Shown: positions 23,080 to 29,913 of the stretch, in pieces
How the letters are laid out: every line of letters begins with the position of its first letter
How positions within the stretch are numbered: position 1 is the first letter of the stretch
Source: a virus
Reading direction: 5' to 3' (one strand)
Length of the DNA stretch: 31,162 bases
IMG/VR virus record: IMGVR_UViG_3300044627_003494
Location: 1 to 31,162 of that record
Translations under genes and position numbers: made by a program
The notes under the pieces: model-generated
The model's input: only the letters and a program-made list of their open reading frames with translations
Database searches by the model: none
What the model was told of the DNA's origin: nothing

Positions 23080-23541
23080 ATGTCATTTGTATCAATGTTA
23101 TATGGTGAAGGCAATAAACCATATTCCATTTCTTATAGTGGTGGGTCAACCTACAGCACCCAAACTTATTGTGAACTGCCTCAATGGAAACTTGCGAACA
23201 CCATGACTACGGAGTTTGCCGCAAGTATTAATGGTGCTACACATACACAACCACTTGCCGAATTCAATGGTAGCGTGTTCAACGGATTCGCAGAAGGACT
23301 TTGGATTTACCGAGTGTTTCTGAACGGAGAACTTGTAGCCACTTATCAGTTTCAAGACCAAGCATTCTGCATTCCTATTGAATTTGACCGTGTGGAAGGT
23401 GTGTGTATGGGTGTTTCTCTTTCTCCTTCTTTTGCGTTTGACAATTACGAACCACCACCTCCTATTCCGTCACCAGCGTCCATTGTCGTCTTGATTTGTT
23501 CCGCCCTTTTTTCTCTACGAAAGAACTCTCGCAATGCGTAA
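23080..23541 (+). CDS. Tail-anchored protein with PEP-CTERM-like end, no signal peptide
   Basis: This 153-residue protein has a beta-rich body (GGSTYSTQTYCELPQWKLAN, EGLWIYRVFLNGELVATYQF) and a C-terminal 29 residues made of PPPPIPSPAS, a hydrophobic helix IVVLICSALFSL and a basic RKNSR end. That tripartite end resembles the PEP-CTERM sorting signal and shares P-x-PAS and LICSA with the next protein. Unlike true PEP-CTERM proteins it lacks a visible signal peptide, so it may instead be a tail-anchored membrane protein. The start is set by AAGGAG. It overlaps the next gene by 8 nt. Confidence 0.6.
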   Translation: MSFVSMLYGEGNKPYSISYSGGSTYSTQTYCELPQWKLANTMTTEFAASINGATHTQPLAEFNGSVFNGFAEGLWIYRVFLNGELVATYQFQDQAFCIPIEFDRVEGVCMGVSLSPSFAFDNYEPPPPIPSPASIVVLICSALFSLRKNSRNA

Positions 23542-24088
23542 TTCACTACTCGCCTCTACCGTGTTTGCTCTCGCAGCAACGAATGTCTCTGAAGCCACTT
23601 TGATTTCGTTCTCGCAGATTATTACAAACAATACTGCAAGCACTCAAAGTTATGAAATCATTCAATCCGCGCCCACCTCAATCAATTCTGCTACAGCAGG
23701 TATGCGTGGCTCGTTGAGCATTGTGCTTACTGATTTCAATAGAAATGGTGCTATCTTTCAGTCCGATGGTGGTAATCTTTACACCGCATTTGCAAATTCC
23801 ACGCTAGTTCGTTCTGCGTTTGTTCCTACTGGCGGGTTTCTTCTAACCGCACTTCCTCGTGGAATGGCTTCGTCAGACAATCATTTTGGCACACCTGTTT
23901 TGGAGCCGATGTCACCTTCGCTTGGAACCATTAACAGCATTGAAATGCGATGGAACTTCCGTTTGTCTGCGGGAGACCAAGTTGCTATTGCGGGAACTTT
24001 TGAAGTTGCTAGTGTTCCTGCACCTGCGTCTGCCGCCATCTTGATTTGTTCGGCAATCTCAGCCCGACGAAGAAGGACACATCAATGA
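23534..24088 (+). CDS. Secreted PEP-CTERM domain protein
   Basis: This 184-residue protein has an N-terminal Sec signal peptide (MRNSLLASTVFALAATNVSEA, cleavage likely near residue 21), a beta-rich, nearly Cys-free body with many Ser/Thr/Asn, and a C-terminal VPAPASAAILICSAISARRRR (161-181). The last is a textbook PEP-CTERM signal: P-x-P motif, hydrophobic helix, Arg cluster. Exosortase hosts use it to anchor or release surface proteins. The phage has no exosortase in this window, so it would use the host's. Early, coupled expression suggests change of the cell surface, for example blocking further phage adsorption (inference). Confidence 0.75.
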   Translation: MRNSLLASTVFALAATNVSEATLISFSQIITNNTASTQSYEIIQSAPTSINSATAGMRGSLSIVLTDFNRNGAIFQSDGGNLYTAFANSTLVRSAFVPTGGFLLTALPRGMASSDNHFGTPVLEPMSPSLGTINSIEMRWNFRLSAGDQVAIAGTFEVASVPAPASAAILICSAISARRRRTHQ

Positions 24089-24279
24089 AAACAGATGCAT
24101 TTCAAGGCACAGGAATGTGTGAGGAGCGTTGGCAACATTTAATGAATAATCCTGAAACGAATTTGACGCAAGGAGAGATTCGTGAGGGATGGAGTTGGAG
24201 CAATGCGTTTGATGGATTGTTGATTCACCGCACTTGGCCCGAGGCAAAATATGACAATGAAACCCATGAGTCTGCTTGA
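24085..24279 (+). CDS. Small hypothetical protein
   Basis: This 64-residue acidic protein (MKTDAFQGTGMCEERWQHLM, then GEIREGWSWSNAFDGLLIHR) is not recognised. The ATGA overlap with the PEP-CTERM gene and AAGGA upstream fix the start at 24085. The Trp-rich middle suggests a small folded unit. Confidence 0.5.
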   Translation: MKTDAFQGTGMCEERWQHLMNNPETNLTQGEIREGWSWSNAFDGLLIHRTWPEAKYDNETHESA

Positions 24280-24436
24280 ACGAATGATTGCAGAATGGGG
24301 CACACAATGCCCCGACTATCACAACACCTGTGCTTTGTGTGTTGCATGGCGACTATTTCGCAACCTGAATCGTGTTCCGACTTTGTATGAAGTGGAAGAT
24401 GAACTAGACAGAATACGAGAGAACGACGAGGAGTGA
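24251..24436 (+). CDS. Small hypothetical protein with C-x-x-C
   Basis: This 61-residue protein contains CPDYHNTCALCVAWRLFRNL, with three Cys near a basic helix, and an acidic end (VEDELDRIRENDEE). Starts at 24251, 24257 or 24266 are all possible; none has a clear RBS, and coupling to the upstream frame is likely. Overlaps neighbours at both ends. Not recognised. Confidence 0.45.
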   Translation: MTMKPMSLLERMIAEWGTQCPDYHNTCALCVAWRLFRNLNRVPTLYEVEDELDRIRENDEE

Positions 24437-24678
24437 TTTCCGCCGTCTTGATTTCCGTTTTCTGCTCTCTGCTTACTGCGGTAGGTGTAAACTACGGCAT
24501 ACAGAAACTGCACTTTCGTAAACTGAAAACGCAGATGCGAACCCGCGAGGCGTATAGATTAGACAAAATCGAACAAGCCGCCCTAAACCGTGATTCTCCC
24601 TCATGGTTTAGACACAAGCGACAATATAATATTCCACTAACTCCTCAAGAAAGAAACAGAAAGATGCATCAACCATGA
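24433..24678 (+). CDS. Single-span membrane protein, GTG start
   Basis: This 81-residue protein begins with a transmembrane helix (MISAVLISVFCSLLTAVGVN) and continues with a basic, probably cytoplasmic tail (FRKLKTQMRTREAYRLDKIE). The start is GTG in a GTGA overlap with the preceding stop, with GACGAGGA upstream. The form recalls small phage inner-membrane proteins, such as exclusion or lysis accessories, but no match is claimed. Confidence 0.5.
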   Translation: MISAVLISVFCSLLTAVGVNYGIQKLHFRKLKTQMRTREAYRLDKIEQAALNRDSPSWFRHKRQYNIPLTPQERNRKMHQP

Positions 24679-24947
24679 TTAAAGCAAAGTTTAAGTCTCG
24701 TTACGGCGACCTCCGAACAGTTACTGAAATCGCAACAAACACCTATCGGATTGAAGGCAAGTCTGGATTCACTCGTGGTGGGGGTGATGCAGGCTATCAG
24801 ATGTTTGATTTTGAGGGCGGGCCGTTCATTGAAACAGGTATGCCGCTCTCGCTCTTGATTGACAACGCGAATGGAACTGTTGAACAGATTACTCCGATGC
24901 CGACCGGCAAAGAAGGTTACGCTGCGGTGGAAATCGTAGCGAAGTAA
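24675..24947 (+). CDS. Hypothetical beta-rich protein, end of early operon
   Basis: This 90-residue protein (MIKAKFKSRYGDLRTVTEIA, YRIEGKSGFTRGGGDAGYQM, FDFEGGPFIETGMPL) looks like a single small beta barrel or sheet domain. It starts in an ATGA overlap and is followed by a terminator, so it is the last gene of the operon begun at 22673. Not recognised. Confidence 0.55.
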   Translation: MIKAKFKSRYGDLRTVTEIATNTYRIEGKSGFTRGGGDAGYQMFDFEGGPFIETGMPLSLLIDNANGTVEQITPMPTGKEGYAAVEIVAK

Positions 24948-24972
24948 ACTAAAATTTAAAGTTTTACCTGCG

Positions 24973-25004
24973 AACAACCCTCATTCCCGAGGGTTGTTTC
25001 TTTT
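24973..25004 (+). terminator. Rho-independent terminator closing the early operon
   Basis: AACAACCCTC (24973-24982), 6-nt loop, GAGGGTTGTT (24989-24998), then TCTTTT. The next late promoter begins at once. Confidence 0.9.
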
Positions 25005-25012
25005 CCTAAATA
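25005..25012 (+). promoter_or_regulatory. Late promoter (CCTAAATA) of the tagged-protein operon
   Basis: CCTAAATA, 18 nt before the cupin ATG, followed by TAGGAGG. It drives six overlapping genes, four of them with capsid-targeting-like N-termini. Confidence 0.65.
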
Positions 25013-25030
25013 TTCGAATAGGAGGTTGTC

Positions 25031-25378
25031 ATGTATACTGAAGAGCGTCCTTGGGGCAATTTTACAATTTTATACGAAGACCATAACATGAAGGTGAAGC
25101 AAATTATTGTTCATGCAGGTCAAAGATTGAGTTACCAATATCATAAGCACCGCCAAGAGCGATGGACAATTGTGGAAGGTGAAGGAGTATTCACCTTGAA
25201 TGGCGTAGACCGTGCGGTGCGTTCTGGTGATGTTTTAAGCATTGCGGTTGGTGACGCACATCGCATCAGAAATACAGGCAAAGGCAACTTGATTTTTGTG
25301 GAAGTGCAGTTGGGCGAATCTTTTGCTGAAGACGACATCTATCGTATAGAGGACGATTATAACCGCGCTAGCACATGA
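25031..25378 (+). CDS. Cupin, mannose-6-phosphate isomerase type II-like
   Basis: This 115-residue single-domain cupin matches the C-terminal isomerase domain of GDP-mannose pyrophosphorylase/PMI proteins: ERPWGNFTILYEDHNMKVKQ, then a metal site with H-x-H (YQYHKHRQERWTIVEGEG) and a second cupin motif GDAHRIRNTGKGNLIFVEVQ. It is the first gene of the late operon and lacks the MKSFK tag of its neighbours. Similar stand-alone cupins are common in phages and may modify sugars. RBS AGGAGG is the best in the region. Confidence 0.8.
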   Translation: MYTEERPWGNFTILYEDHNMKVKQIIVHAGQRLSYQYHKHRQERWTIVEGEGVFTLNGVDRAVRSGDVLSIAVGDAHRIRNTGKGNLIFVEVQLGESFAEDDIYRIEDDYNRAST

Positions 25379-25398
25379 AATCATTCAAGCACCATCTC
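25375..25398 (+). repeat. Capsid-targeting tag repeat, copy 1
   Basis: First codons of the gene at 25375. The first 23 bases are identical to those at 25785 and differ by one base from those at 26555. Confidence 0.8.
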
Positions 25399-25788
25399 TC
25401 AGAACAGGATGCAACTCCAAAACCTCGTGGCGAGTATTTCGTCAGTCGCTTTAACATTAGCGGAACTGTTGTGAGTGCTGTGGCTGTATACGAAAGACCC
25501 ATCAAGAACTACAAGTATAAAACTAAAGTTTGGAGATGGCGGGTTCGTATAAAGACAAGTGAGGGGTGGATGCTGATGGGCTTTATCGGAAATGGACAAC
25601 GACAGGAAGAACTGCCTCCGCTTCGTGTTGGAGATGTTGTGGAGATTAGAGACCTTGTTTTGTCTAGAGTCACGGGTGGAGATTGGGCACAACAAAACAA
25701 GGTAATCGGCAAACCTCTTGATTACCGTTCCAACCTGTTCTCTCGTCAACTACACGGCAAGATTAAAAGAGGTGCAACCTCTGTATGA
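25375..25788 (+). CDS. Tagged late protein, possibly OB-fold
   Basis: This 137-residue protein begins MKSFKHHLSEQ, matching the T4 capsid targeting sequence in length and in its L8-x-E10 cleavage site. The body has strongly alternating strands (KVWRWRVRIKTSEGWMLMGF, LRVGDVVEIRDLVLSRV) as in OB-type nucleic-acid-binding domains, and ends in basic residues. The start overlaps the cupin stop (ATGA). Predicted to be packed in the head, cut after E10 and injected; the activity is unknown. Confidence 0.65.
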   Translation: MKSFKHHLSEQDATPKPRGEYFVSRFNISGTVVSAVAVYERPIKNYKYKTKVWRWRVRIKTSEGWMLMGFIGNGQRQEELPPLRVGDVVEIRDLVLSRVTGGDWAQQNKVIGKPLDYRSNLFSRQLHGKIKRGATSV

Positions 25789-25808
25789 AATCATTCAAGC
25801 ACCATCTT
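25785..25808 (+). repeat. Capsid-targeting tag repeat, copy 2
   Basis: First codons of the gene at 25785; same DNA over 23 bases as copy 1. Confidence 0.8.
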
Positions 25809-26558
25809 GCAGAAGCAATCGCAAATCCATCTATCTGTGATTTGCTTAAACTGCCTACCGCTAAAGCGTTTATTGAGCGACTTGAAATATCCAAAGACCT
25901 GAAAGCGTATTGGAATGCGTTAAACCTGTGGTTTGACCAAAGTGGCGACACAAAACGGTTCATGGGCAAGATTGTTGAGATGGGTATGTGCCCAAACAAA
26001 GCGAAATGGGCTTCTTGGTCTGGCAAAGGATATCGCGGATTAACCAAACCAAAAGAGTGGGCAAAAAAGTTAAAGTATACTGGCGAAACTGTGGTTAAGG
26101 GCGAATACCTTTATTTGGTGGCAAATGGAATCTATCAAAGTCGATATACAGCCCAATCTTGGACAAACGATTTTGAGGTTGCAGTATCGTTTGCTAACAG
26201 CGACCGAGACATTCCTGTAGTAATTGAAATTGAACTAACTCGTGAAAATACTTTGTTCTCTCCTGAATCAAGCGGAACGCTTGGTGGTTTCGGAGAATCG
26301 GAAATTATACGAGTAGGCAATAAACCCACAAAAGTTAAGGTGTATGTGAATATAGGATTTATGATTCAATTCTTTTGCTACAGGATATTGGGAAACGGAG
26401 GAACTAAAGGAGTTCCTAAAGCAGAACAAACCTCTTGGTGGACGAAACAATTTGAAGGATTATTTTCTCAACTTGGTGATGAAAAGTTTGTGAAAGACCT
26501 TATGGCTAATCCTAAAATCAAAGCAATAATTAAACGAGAAGCAAAGGTTAGCATATGA
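25785..26558 (+). CDS. Tagged Alt-like ADP-ribosyltransferase
   Basis: This 257-residue protein carries MKSFKHHLAEA and then an R-S-E class ADP-ribosyltransferase fold. Visible motifs are R84 in KGYRGL, S125-W-T127 in TAQSWTNDFEVAVSFAN (the STS strand), and E171-S-E173 in FGESEIIRVG (the E-x-E catalytic loop). T4 Alt, the known relative, is packed by such a tag, injected with DNA and modifies host RNA polymerase at once. The same role is inferred here; the target is unknown. It starts in an ATGA overlap. The segment after the E-x-E holds a hydrophobic stretch (NIGFMIQFFCYRIL). Confidence 0.72.
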   Translation: MKSFKHHLAEAIANPSICDLLKLPTAKAFIERLEISKDLKAYWNALNLWFDQSGDTKRFMGKIVEMGMCPNKAKWASWSGKGYRGLTKPKEWAKKLKYTGETVVKGEYLYLVANGIYQSRYTAQSWTNDFEVAVSFANSDRDIPVVIEIELTRENTLFSPESSGTLGGFGESEIIRVGNKPTKVKVYVNIGFMIQFFCYRILGNGGTKGVPKAEQTSWWTKQFEGLFSQLGDEKFVKDLMANPKIKAIIKREAKVSI

Positions 26559-26578
26559 AATCATTCAAGCATCATCTC
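26555..26578 (+). repeat. Capsid-targeting tag repeat, copy 3
   Basis: First codons of the gene at 26555; one base differs from copies 1 and 2 over the first 23 (CAC to CAT, silent). Confidence 0.8.
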
Positions 26579-27025
26579 ACCGAACTGTTTGACCAACCGT
26601 TTCCGTTTGCCTCGGTGTCTATTGTAAATGGAGATGTGGTGAAGTATGTGTATAGAAACGATGCTACCTTTGTGGTTATAATGTTTTTTGACCTTGGTAA
26701 CGGAGGTTGGGATGTGATATTCTCACGAAACGGCAAGGTTGCTGTAACAGGACAAGGCGATGCTGGTCGTGTGTTTGCTTCCGTATTAGACGCATTCCAA
26801 CGATTCTTGCGAGACTATAAGGATAAAGCAAATACCATTAGTTTCACTGCTGAAAAGCAGGAACTAAATCCTGCTACAAGCAAGTATACTACAGACTCTC
26901 GTGTTACGCTGTATAAGGCTATGATTAAACGATATGCGGAAGCAAACGGATATCGGATGCGAAGCAACATTCCGATATCAGGAATGGGTAAAGGCAAACA
27001 ACTGTTTGTGTTAGAGAAGATATGA
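26555..27025 (+). CDS. Tagged late protein of unknown fold
   Basis: This 156-residue protein begins MKSFKHHLTEL. The body has an alpha/beta look: VVIMFFDLGNGGWDVIFSRN, ASVLDAFQRFLRDYKDKANT, then SRVTLYKAMIKRYAEANGYR and a final LFVLEK. The strand-helix order, and the last helix with YAEANGY, recall phage proteins with GNAT-like halves, but no acetyl-CoA motif is clear. It starts and ends in ATGA overlaps. Predicted cargo by its tag. Confidence 0.6.
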   Translation: MKSFKHHLTELFDQPFPFASVSIVNGDVVKYVYRNDATFVVIMFFDLGNGGWDVIFSRNGKVAVTGQGDAGRVFASVLDAFQRFLRDYKDKANTISFTAEKQELNPATSKYTTDSRVTLYKAMIKRYAEANGYRMRSNIPISGMGKGKQLFVLEKI

Positions 27026-27153
27026 AGTCTTTTAAACAACACATCTCTGAGAAATGGACGCAATCGTATAAGCGTAGCATTGATTGTAGCCGACCAAAAG
27101 GCTTTTCGCAGCGAGCACATTGTCAAGGCAAAAAGAAGCGAGCAGGCAAATGA
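27022..27153 (+). CDS. Tagged 43-residue basic peptide (SIDC...AHC type)
   Basis: This 43-codon gene encodes MKSFKQHISEK followed by YKRSIDCSRPKGFSQRAHCQ and a GKKKRAGK end. I8-S9-E10 fits the gp21 site. The S-I-D-C-x-x-P-K-G-F-S-Q-x-A-H-C block is a recurrent short motif in large phage and viral proteins, with two Cys and one His that could hold a metal. Overlaps are ATGA on both sides. The peptide is very basic and could bind DNA in the capsid (inference). Confidence 0.65.
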   Translation: MKSFKQHISEKWTQSYKRSIDCSRPKGFSQRAHCQGKKKRAGK

Positions 27154-28085
27154 AAGACTTTGAAGTATTCTCGGAGGAAACCAACAATGCTCGCACCGAG
27201 CGGATTGTAAAGAATCTGTTGCCTGCCATTAGAAACGGTGATATGAACGCGCAAATATGTGCGATTGCATCACTTGAATTTGGAGACTTCATGCACTTCC
27301 TACGAGCACTTGGTGGAAATATAGGCCCATCAGGAACTGTGATAAATCTTGGTTCAACTGGCGCACACATCTACACGCTTATAAATGAAAAAGAATCAAA
27401 GGATATAATGTATTTTTGTGCTTATCTGCGTAATCATCTGTCCGCTTTTTTTGGTGATTTAGCAACCACAGCGTCGGTAAACTTGAAAAATCGCTACTAT
27501 CCTACATTTAAATCCATGTTGGATTGTTCATCTCGTAAATCTTGGACAAAACCAGAATCAGGGTTTGTGTATCGTGGAAAGGCTACAGGCATTTCATATC
27601 TTGCAAAAATGGGTGAGTGGCGCACCGAAGGCGAGTATTCGGTATGCAAAGGCAGTTACACAAGTCAGTATCCCATGCAATCTTGGTCGTATAGCAGAAC
27701 AAAAGCGGAACTGTTTGCTGATACGCGAATCGGTGATATATCATTATGGATAGACCGTCTTGGTGAGATTGGTGGAATAGACAAAGAGGCAGGCGGCGAT
27801 TGGCACAAACAGGTATTGAAACAAACTCAACCGCTAGGCATACAACGAGGCGATTTGGCTGTGCCTGTGGTGATTCGGTGTCCTGTGAATCCACGAGAAT
27901 TCTTGTTCTCTGCGGACGCAAGCGATAAAATTAAAGTAGCCTTGAAACTGTTCACCAAGAATACGAAAGAACGAGAAACGGTGCGAGTTTCTAGTCAACC
28001 TGTTGCTGTGGAATACATGGTTAAAAATGTTAAGAGTGTTGACATGAAAACAGCGATTGCACAATGGCGAGAAGCCAACGGATAA
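27150..28085 (+). CDS. Second ADP-ribosyltransferase-like protein
   Basis: This 311-residue protein has R142 in FVYRGKATG, S178-W-S180 in YPMQSWSYSRTKAELFAD (STS strand), and E274-R-E276 in NTKERETVRVSSQP (E-x-E loop), so an R-S-E class ART. The order and spacing match the 257-aa ART two genes upstream, but the sequence is otherwise quite different. Its own start (MKDFEVFSEET) is only a poor version of the capsid tag: it has F-S-E but not L-x-E at 8-10. It overlaps the basic tagged peptide by ATGA. In-frame codons upstream to 27120 lack an RBS. Confidence 0.65.
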   Translation: MKDFEVFSEETNNARTERIVKNLLPAIRNGDMNAQICAIASLEFGDFMHFLRALGGNIGPSGTVINLGSTGAHIYTLINEKESKDIMYFCAYLRNHLSAFFGDLATTASVNLKNRYYPTFKSMLDCSSRKSWTKPESGFVYRGKATGISYLAKMGEWRTEGEYSVCKGSYTSQYPMQSWSYSRTKAELFADTRIGDISLWIDRLGEIGGIDKEAGGDWHKQVLKQTQPLGIQRGDLAVPVVIRCPVNPREFLFSADASDKIKVALKLFTKNTKERETVRVSSQPVAVEYMVKNVKSVDMKTAIAQWREANG

Positions 28086-28126
28086 TATTTAAAAATTAAC
28101 ACAGTCTAGGTAAACTTTCACTAAAT

Positions 28127-28134
28127 CCTAAATA
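28127..28134 (+). promoter_or_regulatory. Late promoter (CCTAAATA)
   Basis: CCTAAATA, 22 nt before the ATG at 28157, followed by AGGGGAGAA. Confidence 0.6.
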
Positions 28135-28156
28135 AAATGAATAGGGGAGAATGTAA

Positions 28157-29911
28157 ATGCAATCTAATAGAATTCAGCACTTTTTATACACAAACAATCA
28201 TCCAAAAGGGTTGAATTACGAAACTGGAATGTTGTGGTCTTTAGTGTATCACGAGGGAGCAGAATATCCACATTTACCAACTATGTTGCCTAGTTATGTT
28301 GGTAATTTAAGAGACTCTTTAACAAAAATGATGGCTGATGATGCTGTATCTTCAGAATGTATGAAAAAATTCAAAGATGCTTATTGCAATTATGAACAAA
28401 AATTGGCTGATGTAAATGAAAAAATTAGACAAGCAAGAGATACATTTGTTGATGATTCTATAAATGCAGTAACGGACTGGATTGGAACTTTAAGAGATAT
28501 ATTTCCAATTCCAGAAATGTATGAAAATTTTATAAATTCACTTGCAGGAACTGAAGGAAGCGGTTCTGATATTTATACCGATCCAAATTACTTGATAGCA
28601 ATAGCAATATCGGGTGGTTGGAAAAATCCTGAAGATAATCCAATATTGGCTATAGCCAATCAACTTATGACGGACCTGGCTGCCAAAGAAGAACAATATC
28701 AAAATTTAAATGCTGAATTTAGCAGACTAAGAACTGAAATAAGAAGATTAGAGCAAATGCGACTCAGAGGAGGCTCTGCTTGGGGAGAAGACTCTGAAAT
28801 GCTATTAAGATCCTTAAGAAGACAAGCAAATACAATTGGAAGCAAACTTGTTTCTATAAAAAATTCAGTAAAAGCAATTTCTGTTGAACTTTTATCGCTT
28901 GTAAGAAATAATCCAAATTTATTCGGCGGCCCTGCAACAGTACCAACATCAAATTTTAGAAACACTATTAATTTTTTCATTAAAACTTTAATGTCGAGAC
29001 AAAGCGATACATATTTTGGCGGAGAGAATTATTGGAGAAGAGGACAGATTTATATTCCAAGCGCAAAAGATTTTCTTAAATTTTTTGGTTTACTTGGAGC
29101 AGCAATTGGATTGTTTATTGCAGGATTAAAACTAGCGTTAATAGCATTAGGTGTTCTTGTTGCTGCTGCTGGAATTTATGCAATAGCATCATTACTTGCC
29201 GGATTAGAAGGTCTAAAACAAAAAATATCACAAGCATGTGAAAGATGGGAAAGAACGGTTCGTCCGCTGGAAACAGTTGACAGATATAGAGCGTCTAGTG
29301 AATATTATCAGGATCTTCAAGACTTATTAGATGGTGGCTGCTGCGATAAAGATGGAATTAATTGCAATGGTGCTTCAGGAGATGCTGATGGAGGAGGCGA
29401 TGCTTCATCAGGTTCTGGAGGTAGCCACGGTGGAGGATCTTCTTGTACTCAAGGAGTTGGTTTAACTCTATTGATGGGCAACAAGTACATTCCAACTTAT
29501 TACGATAATATAGATCAGAATTATTTCAATAAAAACACTGAATCCGTTTCTGGAGAAATTGGATTTAAGGATAATTGTCCTCCCATGTTTGGCGCAAAGG
29601 GTTCTCCTGATTGCACCGAATGCGGAACCATTGCATCAGACGAACAAGGGAATCCAACATTTTATCCTGATAATTCATGGAAAGGGTGTTCTGATCGTAG
29701 AACTATTGTGGGAGATTCAAATGAACCAAATACTCCAAACATACCTATTCAAGCCCATACATGCGGTTGTGGTTGGCCTAAAGGAACTCAACCTCCAGAA
29801 CCAACTGTTAGTCCTTGTGATTTAATAGGAAATCTTTACCAAGGAATTGAAGGATTTATTGAGGATATCAGGAAACTAATTCCAACAACCGTATTTGCAG
29901 GAGTAGAATAA
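28157..29911 (+). CDS. Large membrane/coiled-coil protein with Cys-rich end, copy 1
   Basis: This 584-residue protein has an N-terminal block shared with the next gene (FLYTNNHPKGLNYETGMLW, EGAEYPHLPTMLPSYVG), a helical part with coiled coil (residues 175-255), a hydrophobic region of one or two spans (about 313-350, FLKFFGLLGAAIGLFIAGLK), a Gly/Ser linker (SGSGGSHGGGSS) and a C-terminal domain with over ten Cys in CxxC-like pairs (CCDKDGINC, CTEC, HTCGCGW). No signal peptide. It has a late promoter, so it is probably a virion or lysis-stage envelope protein. Not recognised. Confidence 0.6.
   Translation: MQSNRIQHFLYTNNHPKGLNYETGMLWSLVYHEGAEYPHLPTMLPSYVGNLRDSLTKMMADDAVSSECMKKFKDAYCNYEQKLADVNEKIRQARDTFVDDSINAVTDWIGTLRDIFPIPEMYENFINSLAGTEGSGSDIYTDPNYLIAIAISGGWKNPEDNPILAIANQLMTDLAAKEEQYQNLNAEFSRLRTEIRRLEQMRLRGGSAWGEDSEMLLRSLRRQANTIGSKLVSIKNSVKAISVELLSLVRNNPNLFGGPATVPTSNFRNTINFFIKTLMSRQSDTYFGGENYWRRGQIYIPSAKDFLKFFGLLGAAIGLFIAGLKLALIALGVLVAAAGIYAIASLLAGLEGLKQKISQACERWERTVRPLETVDRYRASSEYYQDLQDLLDGGCCDKDGINCNGASGDADGGGDASSGSGGSHGGGSSCTQGVGLTLLMGNKYIPTYYDNIDQNYFNKNTESVSGEIGFKDNCPPMFGAKGSPDCTECGTIASDEQGNPTFYPDNSWKGCSDRRTIVGDSNEPNTPNIPIQAHTCGCGWPKGTQPPEPTVSPCDLIGNLYQGIEGFIEDIRKLIPTTVFAGVE
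29404..29512 (+). repeat. 109-bp near-identical repeat, copy 1
   Basis: Encodes the Gly/Ser linker and the CTQGVGLTLLMGNKYIPTYY block. It matches 31014-31122 at 108 of 109 positions (C29425 is T31035), though flanking sequence in the two genes is strongly diverged. Confidence 0.9.
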
Positions 29912-29913
29912 AA

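Noticed and set aside
22688-23129. Overlapping minus-strand frames under the early operon
   Set aside because: The plus-strand genes there have RBSs, overlaps and recognisable motifs; the minus frames have none.
25375-27025. The MKSFK repeats as a mobile-element or attachment-site repeat
   Set aside because: They are always at codon 1 and in frame, so a protein-level tag explains them better.
27583-28064. Minus-strand frames opposite the second ART
   Set aside because: The ART triad on the plus strand is clear, and the minus frames are Cys/Arg-rich shadows.
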